This document shows, piece after piece, positions 32,486 to 41,498 of a stretch of 64,000 nt of DNA. The translations under genes and the position numbers were made by a program. How positions within the stretch are numbered: position 1 is the stretch's first letter; each line of letters starts with the position of its first letter. This DNA is from Micromonospora sp. WMMA1947 (GTDB lineage: Bacteria > Actinomycetota > Actinomycetes > Mycobacteriales > Micromonosporaceae), in contig NZ_CP114909.1 of the NCBI RefSeq assembly GCF_027497355.1, positions 5,041,001-5,105,000 of the forward strand. The letters run 5' to 3'. A model generated the notes under the pieces. That model saw only the letters and a program-made list of their open reading frames with translations. It ran no database searches and had not been told where the DNA came from.

Positions 32486-34894
32486 ATGACCGACCCCGTC
32501 CCCCACCGTCTCGACGACCTGCTGGCCCGGCTCACCCTCCCGGAGAAGCTCGGCCTGCTGCACCAGTGGCAGGCACCGGTGCCGCGGCTCGGCCTGCGCG
32601 CCTTCCGCACCGGCACCGAGGCGCTGCACGGCGTCGCGTGGCTCGGCACCGCCACCGTCTTCCCGCAGGCGATCGGTCTCGCCGCGAGCTGGAACCCGGA
32701 TCTCATCCGGGCGGTCGGTGCCGCCGTCGGCGACGAGGTGCGGGTCAAACACCGGGCCGACCCGGACCGCGTCGGCCTCAACGTGTGGGCGCCGGTGGTC
32801 AACCCGCTGCGCGACCCCCGATGGGGACGCAACGAGGAGGGCTGGTCCGAGGACCCGTGGCTGACCGGCGAGCTGGCCACCGCGTACGCGCTCGGGTTGC
32901 GCGGCGACCACCCGATCCGGCTGCGCACCGCGCCGACGCTCAAGCACTTCCTCGGCTACAACAACGAGACCGACCGGGCCACCACCTCCAGCGACCTGCC
33001 GCCGCGGGTGCTGCACGAGTACGAGCTGCCGGCGTTCCGCGCCCCGCTGGCCGCCGGCGCGGCGGTGGCCGTGATGGCGTCGTACAACCTGGTCGACGGC
33101 GTACCGGCGCACCTGAGCCCGCTGATCGAGGGCGAGCTGCGCGGCTACGCCGACGACGAGATCATGGTGGTCGGCGACGCCGGAGCGGTCGGCAACATCG
33201 CCGGAGTGCAGGAGTACCTGCCCGACCACGTGGCCGGCTTCGCCGCCGCGCTGCGCGCCGGGATCGACAGCTTCACCGAGGACGAAGAGGACAGCACCCC
33301 CACAGTGGAGCGTCTCACCGAGGCGTTGGCGCGCGGGCTGATCGAGCCCTCCCACGTGGACCGGGCGGTGCGGCGGATCCTGTCCGTCCGGTCCCGCCTG
33401 GGCGACCTGGACCCCGATCCCCACGACGACGTACCGCCCCACACCCTCGACAGCCTCGCCCACCGCGAACTCGCCCGCGAGGCCGCCCGCCAGTCGGTCG
33501 TGCTGCTGCGCAACGACGGCCTGCTGCCGCTGCGCCCCGGCACCCGCGTCGCGGTGCTCGGCCCGCTCGCCGACGCCGTGCTCACCGACTGGTACAGCGG
33601 CACCCCGCCGTACACGATCAGCGCGTACGCCGGGCTGCTCGGACGGCTGCCCGAGGTGACCACCCACCCCGGCACGGACCGGATCACGCTGCACGCCGGC
33701 GACCGCGCGGTACGCCTCGACGGCGACGGCCCGCTGGCGCTCGGCGACACCGCGACCGAGTTCGAGGTGGTCGACTGGGGGCAGGACGTGGTGGCGCTGC
33801 GCGCCGTGGACACCGGCCGGTACGTCGGCGCCGACGACACCGGTGCCCTGGTGGCCGACCGCGACGGACCGGGCGGCTGGGTGGTCCACGAGACGTTCCG
33901 CCTGCACCACCGGCCCGACGGCTCCGCGCTGCTGCACCACCTGGCCACCGGACGGCACGTCGGCGTCACACCGGACGGACGGCTGAGCGTCGCCACCGGC
34001 GACCCGGCCGCGTTCACCGTGACGCTCCTCGCCGACGGGGCCGCCGACGCCGCCGCGCTCGCCGCCGCCGCCGACGTGGCCGTGGTGGTGCTCGGCAACC
34101 ACCCGATGGTCAACGGCCGGGAGACCGAGGACCGCGCCGACCTGGCGCTGCCCACCGGCCAGGCGGAGCTGCTGCGGGCCGTGCACGCCGCGAACCCGCG
34201 TACCGTGCTGGCGCTGACCAGCAGCTACCCGTACGCGGCCGGCTGGGCGCAGGAGCACCTGCCGGCGGTGCTGTGGAGCGCCCACGGTGGACAGGAACAC
34301 GGCAACGGGCTGGCGGACGTGCTGCTCGGCGCCGCCGACCCGGGCGGGCGGCTCACCCAGACCTGGTACGCCGACGCCGCCGAACTGCCCGACCTGCTCG
34401 ACTACGACGTCATCGGCGCCGACACCACCTACCTCTACCACCGGGGTGAGCCGCTGTACCCGTTCGGGCACGGGCTCAGCTACGCCGAGTTCGACTACGC
34501 TGACCTTCGGTTTAGCACCGCCGCGGCGCGTGCCGGCGAGGAGGTGGAGGTGAGCGTCGAGGTCACCAACACGGGCCGCCGCCCGGGCACCGAGGTCGTG
34601 CAGCTCTACACCCGGCAGCGGCGCTCCCGGGTCAAGCAGCCGCTGCGGCAGTTGCGCGACTTCGCCCGCGTCACGCTCGACCCGGGCTGCGCCGCCCGGG
34701 TGACGCTGTGCCTGCGTACCGCCGACCTGGCCTGGTGGGACGAGACCAGGGCCGCGATGGTGGTGGAGGACGCGGTCCACTCGGTGCTGGTCGGCCGGTC
34801 CGCGCGGGACATCCGGCTGGCCGGCGCGCTGACGGTGACCGGTGGCGACGCGACCGCCGAGCCGGCGGGCTCCCGCTCCGGGGCGGCCCGGTGA
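32486..34894 (+). CDS. GH3 beta-glucosidase/beta-xylosidase with an inserted beta-trefoil-like domain
   Basis: An 802-aa GH3 enzyme. The N-terminal barrel carries RWGRNEEGWSEDP, KHFLGYNNE and the nucleophile Asp231 in IMVVGDAGAV. The second domain starts near 325 and is interrupted at about residues 400-515 by a module with repeated VALRAVDTGRYVGADDTGAL-like units, resembling a fascin/ricin-type beta-trefoil. A fibronectin-III-like domain ends the protein. GGAGG precedes ATG 32486, and no signal peptide is present. It should remove terminal beta-glucose or beta-xylose from oligosaccharides. It overlaps lacI as GTGA. Confidence 0.88.
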   Translation: MTDPVPHRLDDLLARLTLPEKLGLLHQWQAPVPRLGLRAFRTGTEALHGVAWLGTATVFPQAIGLAASWNPDLIRAVGAAVGDEVRVKHRADPDRVGLNVWAPVVNPLRDPRWGRNEEGWSEDPWLTGELATAYALGLRGDHPIRLRTAPTLKHFLGYNNETDRATTSSDLPPRVLHEYELPAFRAPLAAGAAVAVMASYNLVDGVPAHLSPLIEGELRGYADDEIMVVGDAGAVGNIAGVQEYLPDHVAGFAAALRAGIDSFTEDEEDSTPTVERLTEALARGLIEPSHVDRAVRRILSVRSRLGDLDPDPHDDVPPHTLDSLAHRELAREAARQSVVLLRNDGLLPLRPGTRVAVLGPLADAVLTDWYSGTPPYTISAYAGLLGRLPEVTTHPGTDRITLHAGDRAVRLDGDGPLALGDTATEFEVVDWGQDVVALRAVDTGRYVGADDTGALVADRDGPGGWVVHETFRLHHRPDGSALLHHLATGRHVGVTPDGRLSVATGDPAAFTVTLLADGAADAAALAAAADVAVVVLGNHPMVNGRETEDRADLALPTGQAELLRAVHAANPRTVLALTSSYPYAAGWAQEHLPAVLWSAHGGQEHGNGLADVLLGAADPGGRLTQTWYADAAELPDLLDYDVIGADTTYLYHRGEPLYPFGHGLSYAEFDYADLRFSTAAARAGEEVEVSVEVTNTGRRPGTEVVQLYTRQRRSRVKQPLRQLRDFARVTLDPGCAARVTLCLRTADLAWWDETRAAMVVEDAVHSVLVGRSARDIRLAGALTVTGGDATAEPAGSRSGAAR

Positions 34895-35910
34895 ACGGGC
34901 GGACCCCCGGTGAGCAGGTCACCATCGCCGACGTGGCCCGGCACGCCGGGGTGGCGGCCAGCACGGTGTCGTACGTGCTGAGCGGCAAACGCACCATCTC
35001 GGCCACCACCCGCGTGCGGGTGCTCGCCAGCGTCCGCGCGCTGGGCTACCACCCGCACGCCGGGGCCCGCGCGCTGGCCAGCCGCAAGGCGAACGTGATC
35101 GCGCTGGTGCTGCCGCTGCGTACCGGCATGCAGGTGCCGGTGGTGATGCGCTTCGCCACCGCCGTGGTCACCACCGCCCGCCGCTACGACCACGACGTGC
35201 TGCTGGTCACCGCCGACGAGGGCCCGGCCGGGCTGCACCGCATCGCCGGCAGCGCGCTCGTCGACGGCGTGCTGCTGATGGACGTGGAGCTGGAGGACTC
35301 CCGGGTGCCGCTGCTGCGGGAGCTGGCGCTACCCGGCGTCCTGATCGGGCACCCCGCCGACAGCACCGGGCTGGCCTGCGTGGACCTCGACTTCCGGCGC
35401 GCCGGTGAGCTGTGCGTGGAACACCTGGCCGCCGCCGGGCACCGGCGGATCGCGCTGCTCGGCGCGCCCGCCGCGGTCTACGACCGGGGCACCGGGTTCG
35501 CCCACCGCACCCGCGCCGGGGTACGCGCCGCCGCCGAGCGGCTCGGCGTCGACGCGGTGACCCGGCCTTGCGAGGAGGGACCGGCTGCGGTGCGCCGCGA
35601 CCTGGAGGCGCTGCTCGCCGACCACCCGGACGTCACCGGGCTGGTGGTGCAGAACGAGTCGGCGGTCGGGCCGGTGCTCGCCACGCTGCCGCTGCTGGGC
35701 CGCCGGGTGCCCCGCGACGTGTCGGTGGTCGCGATCTGCCCGGACGAGCTGGCCGAGCAGTCCGGGCTCACCTGCGTACCGGTGCCCGCCGAGGAGGTCG
35801 GCCGGCAGGCGGTGGCGCTGCTGATGCGGCGGTTGAGCGGCGAGGCGGTGCCGGAGGTGACGCTGCTGGAACCGCACCTCACCGTGCGGGACACCAGCGC
35901 CGGCCGGTGA
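34891..35910 (+). CDS. LacI family transcriptional regulator
   Basis: A 339-aa repressor. The HTH and hinge are clear: VTIADVARHAGVAASTVSYVLSGKRTISATTRVRVLASVRALGYHPHAGARAL (about residues 10-62). The periplasmic-binding-protein-like sensor domain follows (VDGVLLMDVELEDSR, GHRRIALLGAP). It is sandwiched by GTGA overlaps on both sides, between GH3 and GH95, so all three are one translational unit. The GAAGCGCTTC palindromes before GH3 are its likely operators. Confidence 0.92.
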   Translation: MNGRTPGEQVTIADVARHAGVAASTVSYVLSGKRTISATTRVRVLASVRALGYHPHAGARALASRKANVIALVLPLRTGMQVPVVMRFATAVVTTARRYDHDVLLVTADEGPAGLHRIAGSALVDGVLLMDVELEDSRVPLLRELALPGVLIGHPADSTGLACVDLDFRRAGELCVEHLAAAGHRRIALLGAPAAVYDRGTGFAHRTRAGVRAAAERLGVDAVTRPCEEGPAAVRRDLEALLADHPDVTGLVVQNESAVGPVLATLPLLGRRVPRDVSVVAICPDELAEQSGLTCVPVPAEEVGRQAVALLMRRLSGEAVPEVTLLEPHLTVRDTSAGR

Positions 35911-38084
35911 CGGCGCACCGCATCCACGACACCGCCCCGGCCGCCGACTGGACCGACGCGTTCCTCACCGGCAACGGTGAGCTGGGCCTGATGGTCCACG
36001 GGCAGCCGTACGCCGAGCGGATCGTGGTCAATCATCACCGGCTCGTCCTGCCCAACGGCACCCGGGACGCCCGCGCGCCCGAGCTGGCCGGCCGGATGCC
36101 GCACATCCGCGCGCTGGTGCTCGCCGGACGCCGCGCCGAGGCCGCCCGGCTGCTCACCGGCGGCCGGGAGCTGGAGTGGACCCAGTCGTTCCACCCCGGG
36201 TACGCGCTGACCGTCGACGCGCCGCCCGGCCCGGTACGCGACTACCGGCGCCACACCGACTTCACCACCGGGGAGGTGACCGTCGAGTGGTCGGGCGGGC
36301 GGCGGCGCTGCTTCGCCTCCCGCGCCGACGGTGTCGCGGTGCTGCACCTCGACCAGGGCGACTGCGTCGTCGGGGCGACGGGTGAGCTACCCGGCAAACC
36401 GGCCGACGTGGTGTACGAGCAGGCCGCGTACGGCCGTGACGGTCTGGTGTTCCTGCGGGTCCGTGCCCGCTACCCGGCTGCCGGCGGGGCGTACGGGTTC
36501 GAAGGGCTCACGCTGCTGCGCGGCGACGTGAGCGTCGACGGCGACCGGGTACGCGTACGCGGACCGGCGCTGCTCACCACGCTCGTCGACCGGCCCGACG
36601 CGCCGCCCTGGCGGACCCGGGCATCGGAGCAGCGGCTCGCCGCGGCGGCCGGGGACTACGACGCGCTGCTGGCCCGGCACGTGCCGCGCCATCGCGGCCC
36701 GTACACCCGGGTCGGCCTGGACCTCGGCGTGCCCGCCGCCGACCGGGCGCTACCAGTGGGTGAGCTGCTGGCCCGGCAGGCCGCCGCGCCGGACCGGCTG
36801 GACCCGGCGCTGCTGGAACGGCTGTTCCACTCCGGCCGGTACCTGCTGTTCAGCGCCAGCGGGGTGCTGCCGCCCCGGCTGACCGGGCTCTGGCTGGGCT
36901 CCTGGAACGCCGCGTGGGCCGGTGACTTCACCACCGACGCGAACCTGAACCTGCAACTCGCCGGCGCGAACGTGGGCGCGCTGCCGGAGGTGACGGCCGC
37001 GCACGCCCGGCTGGTCGCCGCGCAGGTGGACCACTGGCGCGCCAACGCCCGGGCCGTGTACGGGGCGCGCGGGCTGCTCGCGCCCAGCCGCACCGACGGC
37101 GAGCACGGGCACCTGTTCCACGTACACCCCGACTGGCCGTTCACCGCGTGGCTCGCCGGCGCGGACTGGCTGCTGCATCCGCTGCACGAACACCACCTGG
37201 TCACCGGTGAGCCGCTGGGTGAGGTGGCCGGCTGGCTGGCCGAGGTGGCGGACTTCTTCGCCGACGTGCTGACCGATGTGGACGGGCAGCCGACGCTGGT
37301 GCCGTCGTACTCGCCGGAGACCGGCCCGTACGACGACACCGGCCGGACCGCGCCGGTCGCAGTCAACGCCACCATGGACGTCGCCGCCGCCCGGCACGCG
37401 CTGCGGCTGGCCGCCGAGGTCACAGGCGAGGACCGGTGGGCCGGGGTGCGGCCGCCCGGCTACCTGGTCGACGGGCGCGGCGCGCTCGCCGAGTGGGCGT
37501 GGCCCGGCAGCACCGGCGACGAGGACCACAGGCACGTCAGCCACCTGTATCCGGTGTGGCCGCTGCACGAGATCGATCCGGACGACACACCGGAGCTGGC
37601 CGCCGCCGCGCACCGGGCGCTGACGCTGCGCGGCGACGAGAACATGTCCGCACACGGCAGCCTGCACCGGGCGCTCGCGGCGGCGCGGCTGCGCGACGGC
37701 GACCTGGTCGCGGCGAACCTGCGCAAGATCGTCGGCGCGGACATGTTCTTCCGGTCGCTGATGAGCGCGCACAACCCGGGCCGGAGGACGTACAACGCCG
37801 ACGCCGCGCACGCGCTGCCGGCGGTGCTGATCGAGTCGCTCGTGCAGTCCCGGCCAGGGACGCTGCGGCTATTGCCCGCGCCGCTGCCGGGCCTGCCCGC
37901 CGGGACGCTGCGCGGCGTCACCTGCCGGGGCCGGGTCACCGTCGAGGAGCTGACCTGGGCGCCCGGCCTGATCCGGGCGCGGCTGGTGTCGCCGGTGGCG
38001 CAGCGCGTGGTGGTGCACGCGCCCGGCGGCCACCGTGCGGTGGATCTGGCCCCGGACCGGCCGTGCGAGATGGCGTTCGGCTAG
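35907..38084 (+). CDS. GH95-family alpha-L-fucosidase/alpha-L-galactosidase-like enzyme
   Basis: A 725-aa protein. It opens with the GH95 N-terminal beta domain (WTDAFLTGNGELGLMVHGQP, a typical family start). The helical barrel contains GLWLGSWNAAWAGDFTTDANLNLQ with the substrate-binding Asn346 and Asn348, Glu471 in VPSYSPETGP, and Asp632 in YNADAAHALP. These line up with the known catalytic set, but the usual DGNFG motif reads DAAHA, so it is a divergent subgroup. It should remove fucose- or L-galactose-type end units. It shares GTGA with lacI, and its stop shares CTAG with the convergent Nudix gene. Confidence 0.8.
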   Translation: MTAHRIHDTAPAADWTDAFLTGNGELGLMVHGQPYAERIVVNHHRLVLPNGTRDARAPELAGRMPHIRALVLAGRRAEAARLLTGGRELEWTQSFHPGYALTVDAPPGPVRDYRRHTDFTTGEVTVEWSGGRRRCFASRADGVAVLHLDQGDCVVGATGELPGKPADVVYEQAAYGRDGLVFLRVRARYPAAGGAYGFEGLTLLRGDVSVDGDRVRVRGPALLTTLVDRPDAPPWRTRASEQRLAAAAGDYDALLARHVPRHRGPYTRVGLDLGVPAADRALPVGELLARQAAAPDRLDPALLERLFHSGRYLLFSASGVLPPRLTGLWLGSWNAAWAGDFTTDANLNLQLAGANVGALPEVTAAHARLVAAQVDHWRANARAVYGARGLLAPSRTDGEHGHLFHVHPDWPFTAWLAGADWLLHPLHEHHLVTGEPLGEVAGWLAEVADFFADVLTDVDGQPTLVPSYSPETGPYDDTGRTAPVAVNATMDVAAARHALRLAAEVTGEDRWAGVRPPGYLVDGRGALAEWAWPGSTGDEDHRHVSHLYPVWPLHEIDPDDTPELAAAAHRALTLRGDENMSAHGSLHRALAAARLRDGDLVAANLRKIVGADMFFRSLMSAHNPGRRTYNADAAHALPAVLIESLVQSRPGTLRLLPAPLPGLPAGTLRGVTCRGRVTVEELTWAPGLIRARLVSPVAQRVVVHAPGGHRAVDLAPDRPCEMAFG

Positions 38085-38590
38085 AGGTTGTCGGGCTGGC
38101 GCAGCGCCGGGTGGCTCTGCCCCGGCGCGGCGTACCAGGGCGGGGCGTCCTCGGTCAGCGCGGTGCCGATCCGCAGCCGCGCCCAGTCGTCCAGGGCGGG
38201 CAGCGCGTCCGGGGCGAACCAGGCCACCGCCAGCGACTCGTCGCCGTCGGCGGCCGGCGCCCCGCCGATGGCCCGGCAGCGGAACCAGATGTTCAGGTAT
38301 TCGCAGGCGTCGCCGTTGGGGTAGACCACCGGGTGGGTGGCGACACCGGCGAGCCGGTCGATCGCCACGGTGACGCCGGTCTCCTCGTGGACCTCGCGCA
38401 CCAGCGCGTCGGCCGGTTGCTCGCCCGGGTCGACGGTGCCGGCCGGGATCGACCAGCGGCCGTTGTCGCCCCGGCGGGCCAGCAGCACCCGTCCCGCGTC
38501 GTCGGTGACCACGCCGCTGACGCCGTACAGCATGAGCAGGTCGTGGCCGACGTGGCGGCGCAGCCGGGCGATGTAGGGCGAGACGGCCAT
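38081..38590 (-). CDS. Nudix hydrolase
   Basis: A 169-aa hydrolase of nucleoside diphosphate-linked compounds. The Nudix box is complete: GTVDPGEQPADALVREVHEETGV, with the REVHEE metal-binding core (about residues 54-76). ATG 38590 is chosen because the upstream frame is arginine-rich and overlaps the SDR gene. It follows the SDR gene by 10 bases and is probably the last gene of the FMO-SDR-Nudix operon. Its stop shares CTAG with the GH95 stop. Substrate unknown. Confidence 0.9.
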   Translation of the reverse strand: MAVSPYIARLRRHVGHDLLMLYGVSGVVTDDAGRVLLARRGDNGRWSIPAGTVDPGEQPADALVREVHEETGVTVAIDRLAGVATHPVVYPNGDACEYLNIWFRCRAIGGAPAADGDESLAVAWFAPDALPALDDWARLRIGTALTEDAPPWYAAPGQSHPALRQPDNL

Positions 38591-38600
38591 GGCGAGCAGG

Positions 38601-39458
38601 CTACCGGCGGTCCTGCCGGTGCCGCCGGACCATGCCCTCGGCCAGCGCCGCACCGTCCAGGTCCCCGGCGGCCAACCTGCCGGCGACGGTACGGCGCACC
38701 ATCCGGTCGGCCAGCGCGGGTGCGTGCCGGGCCAGCGCCAGTTCGATCCGTCCGCGCCGGGTGGTGGCCACGTCCCGTGGTGCGCGCCGGGCCGTGGCGG
38801 CGCGCAGGATCGCGGCCACCACCCCCTCGACCGGTTCCGGACGGGACACTCCGTTCAGCGACAGCCCGGCCGCCACGGTGCTGTCGTGGATCGGGGACGC
38901 GACCATGCTGGGGTAGACGACGCTGACGCCGACGTGGGTGCCGACCTCGTGGCGCAGCGCGTCGGCGTACGCGACGAGCGCCCGCTTGCTGACCCCGTAC
39001 GCGGCGGCGAGCGGCAGCGGCAGCACCGCCATCCGGCTGGCCACGAAGATCACCCGCCCGCGGGCCGCCTCCAGGGCCGGCATCGCGGCGGCGGTGGTCC
39101 GCCAGGCGGCGAGCAGGTTCACCTCGATCTGGCGGCGTACCACCTCGTCCGGCGGCAGCTCGGCGGGTGCGGGCCCGCCGACACCGGCGTTGTTGACGAG
39201 CAGGTCCAGCCCGCCGAGCCGGTCGATCGCGGCGGCCACCGCCGGTGGCGTCGCGGCCGGGTCGGTCAGGTCGACGCCGAGCACCGCAGGGGTGGCATCG
39301 GGGTCGGCGTGCAGGTCAAGCCCGACCACGTGGGCGCCGGCGGCGGTGAGCGCGGCGCCCAGATGCTGCCCGAACGTACCCCGGGCACCGGTGACCAGCA
39401 CCCGCCGTCCGGCCAGAGCGCCTGCTCCGGCGGCCGGGTTCCGGCCTGCCGCGCTCAT
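38601..39458 (-). CDS. Short-chain dehydrogenase/reductase
   Basis: A 285-aa classical SDR. The NAD(P) motif VTGARGTFGQHLG is at about 22-34, NNAG at 89-92, catalytic Ser141, Tyr154 and Lys158 (AAAYGVSKRAL). It should oxidise an alcohol or reduce a ketone. ATG 39458 overlaps the FMO stop as ATGA, so the two are translationally coupled and probably act on the same molecule: an FMO-made product could be reduced or oxidised here. Confidence 0.9.
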   Translation of the reverse strand: MSAAGRNPAAGAGALAGRRVLVTGARGTFGQHLGAALTAAGAHVVGLDLHADPDATPAVLGVDLTDPAATPPAVAAAIDRLGGLDLLVNNAGVGGPAPAELPPDEVVRRQIEVNLLAAWRTTAAAMPALEAARGRVIFVASRMAVLPLPLAAAYGVSKRALVAYADALRHEVGTHVGVSVVYPSMVASPIHDSTVAAGLSLNGVSRPEPVEGVVAAILRAATARRAPRDVATTRRGRIELALARHAPALADRMVRRTVAGRLAAGDLDGAALAEGMVRRHRQDRR

Positions 39459-40762
39459 CGTCCCGCTCCGGCGCGGCGACGGCCGGCGGCCAGTTCGCGG
39501 CCCAGCTCGGCCAGGTAGACGTCGAAGTCGACGCGCATGTGCGGGCGGCGCTGCCCCCACCGGGCGGTGGCGGCGCGCAGCTCCTCGCGGCAGGCGGCGG
39601 CCTGACGGGCCGGATCCGGTGGCGCCCAGGTGCCGGCCAGCCGCGCGGCCACCAGCCGGGCCTGCGCCTCGACCAGGGGGAACGCCGCGCCGGTGGACTG
39701 CATCAGCCCGACGAACGCCAGCCCGGGGGCGTCCAGGTGGAACACGTGCCGGTACAGCGGCAGCCGGTCCGCGCCGTCGCCGAGCAGCGCCGGGTCGAGG
39801 AACGGCATCTCGACGCGGTAGCCGGTGCACCAGACGACCAGGTCGACCTCGTCGTGGCGGCCGTCGGTGAACTCGACCCGGTCGCCGTCGAAGCGGGCGA
39901 TGCCGGGCCGCGCCTGGATGTCGCCGTGGGTGAGCCGGGACAGCAGCGCGTCGGACAGCGTCGGGTGGTCCTGGAGGAAGCCGTGCGCCGGTGCGGGTAG
40001 CCCGTACCGGGTGGGCGGCCCGACCGCTGTGGTGATCATGGTCTGGCTGATCCGCTGGCGCAGCCGCCACGGCAGCCGGCGGGCCAGCGCGCCGTTGAGC
40101 GTGTCCGACGGGCGGCCCAGCAGGTACTTGGGCACCACCCACACGCCGCGGCGCAACGACAGCAGCGTGCGCGTGGCGGCGTACGAGGCGTCGACGGCGA
40201 TGTCCATGGCGGAGTTGCCGCCGCCGACGACGAGGACCCGGCGCCCGGCGAGCTGCTCCGGGCCGCGGTAGTCGTGGCTGTGCATCTGCTCGGCGGTGCA
40301 CTCGCCCGGGTACGGCTCGGGCCGCTTCGGCACCCGGTTGTGCCCGTTGGCGACCACCACCGCCTCGACGTCGACATCGACCGGGCCGTCCGGGCCGGTG
40401 GCCCGCACCCGCCAGCCGTCGCCGGTGCGGGTGACCCGCTCGACGGTGTGGCGCAGCCGTACCGCCTCGCGCAGCCCGAACCGGTCGGCGTAGTCGCCGA
40501 GGTAGCCCGCGACGCGCGTGTGGTCGGGGTAGTCCGGCCAGTCGGTCGGCATCGGGTGGTCGGCGAACTCGGTACGCCCCTTGCTGGTGTTCAGGTGCAG
40601 CGTCCGGTACGCGGGCGAGCCGGGTGCGCCGTACACCCAGAGGCCACCGAGCGTGTCCGCCGTCTCGAACGCGACGGCCGGGACGCCGGCGTCGGCCAGC
40701 GCCTTGAGTGTGGCCAGTCCGGCGGCTCCGGCGCCGACGACAGCGACCCTCGGTGTGGCCAT
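39455..40762 (-). CDS. Flavin-containing monooxygenase-like (FMO/BVMO) oxidoreductase
   Basis: A 435-aa FAD/NADPH enzyme. The FAD-binding motif VVGAGAAGLAT is at 8-18, and the NADPH motif VVGGGNSAMD at 178-187. YPGECTAEQMHSHDY, with its histidines before the second Rossmann fold, resembles the FMO identifying sequence. WCTGYRVEMPFLD is the usual C-terminal tract. It would insert oxygen into a soft nucleophile or ketone. It is first in an FMO-SDR-Nudix unit, downstream of a TetR gene, with a putative TetR operator immediately before its start. Confidence 0.88.
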   Translation of the reverse strand: MATPRVAVVGAGAAGLATLKALADAGVPAVAFETADTLGGLWVYGAPGSPAYRTLHLNTSKGRTEFADHPMPTDWPDYPDHTRVAGYLGDYADRFGLREAVRLRHTVERVTRTGDGWRVRATGPDGPVDVDVEAVVVANGHNRVPKRPEPYPGECTAEQMHSHDYRGPEQLAGRRVLVVGGGNSAMDIAVDASYAATRTLLSLRRGVWVVPKYLLGRPSDTLNGALARRLPWRLRQRISQTMITTAVGPPTRYGLPAPAHGFLQDHPTLSDALLSRLTHGDIQARPGIARFDGDRVEFTDGRHDEVDLVVWCTGYRVEMPFLDPALLGDGADRLPLYRHVFHLDAPGLAFVGLMQSTGAAFPLVEAQARLVAARLAGTWAPPDPARQAAACREELRAATARWGQRRPHMRVDFDVYLAELGRELAAGRRRAGAGR

Positions 40763-40775
40763 ACCCGCCCCCTTA

Positions 40776-40793
40776 ATCCAACGACTGATGGAT
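40776..40793. promoter_or_regulatory. ATCCA-N8-TGGAT operator before the FMO gene
   Basis: ATCCA (40776-40780) and TGGAT (40789-40793) are separated by 8 bases. The site ends 14 bases upstream of the FMO start. The identical arms and spacing recur at 41501-41518 before the TetR and MFS genes, so one TetR protein probably binds both. Confidence 0.7.
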
Positions 40794-40816
40794 AATCCCC
40801 GGAGCGCGGGCCGGCG

Positions 40817-41479
40817 TCAAGGGCGGGCGTCTCCCGGATCGGCCCGGTACAGCGCGTCGAGGAAGCGGTGTACGAACGCCCGGAACTCGCGCCGCTCCCG
40901 GGCACCGGAGCCGGCCCCGGCGGCGAGCGCCACCACGTGCCCGTGCACCGCCCAGACCAGGGAACGCACCGTCACGTGCGGCGTCGGCTCGGTCAGCGCG
41001 CCGGCACCGGCCGCGGCCACCAGCAACTCCTCGACCAGCCCGTACAACGGCGCGGCGTAGCGGCGGTCCAGTTCGCCGTGCCGCTGCGGCTCCAGCCAGC
41101 GGCGCAGCCACAGCGCGGTCGTCTCCGGCCGGTCCTCCAGGAAGTCGACGAACACGTCCACCAGGTCGTGCAGCGCCCGCAGCGCGTCGCGCGGCCCGGC
41201 CGACAGGGCCGTCCGGGCGCGTTCCCCGGCCGCCTCGATGACCTCCCGTTCGGCGCTGAACACGCGGGCGAAGCAGGCGTCGTAGAGCTGCGCCTTGGTG
41301 CCGGTGTGGTGCACGACGGTGGCCGCGTCCACTCCGGCGGCGGCGGCGACGTCGCGGACGCTGACCGCGTCGAAGCCCCGCTCGGCGAACAGCGCGGTGG
41401 CGGCGGCGAGCACCAGGTCACGGGTCGGCCGCTGGTCGTCGCGGCGGGGCCGGCCCGGCCGGCGGCGAGGCATGGTCAT
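40817..41479 (-). CDS. TetR-family regulator of the FMO/MFS genes
   Basis: A 220-aa regulator. The start is Arg/Pro-rich (PRRRPGRPRRD) and the HTH runs from about residue 20 to 65 (LVLAAATALFAERGFDAVSVRDVAAAAGVDAATVVHHTGTKAQLY). The C-terminal domain is helical. ATG 41479 or 41473 are both possible starts. It lies between the FMO operon and the divergent MFS gene, with matching dyads on each side. Confidence 0.9.
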   Translation of the reverse strand: MTMPRRRPGRPRRDDQRPTRDLVLAAATALFAERGFDAVSVRDVAAAAGVDAATVVHHTGTKAQLYDACFARVFSAEREVIEAAGERARTALSAGPRDALRALHDLVDVFVDFLEDRPETTALWLRRWLEPQRHGELDRRYAAPLYGLVEELLVAAAGAGALTEPTPHVTVRSLVWAVHGHVVALAAGAGSGARERREFRAFVHRFLDALYRADPGDARP

Positions 41480-41498
41480 CCGGCCATTGTTCCCCCTA

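Noticed and set aside
26527..38084. A Bacteroidetes-style polysaccharide utilisation locus
   Set aside because: No SusC/SusD, secreted endo-glucanase or transporter is present; the locus is an intracellular exo-enzyme set.
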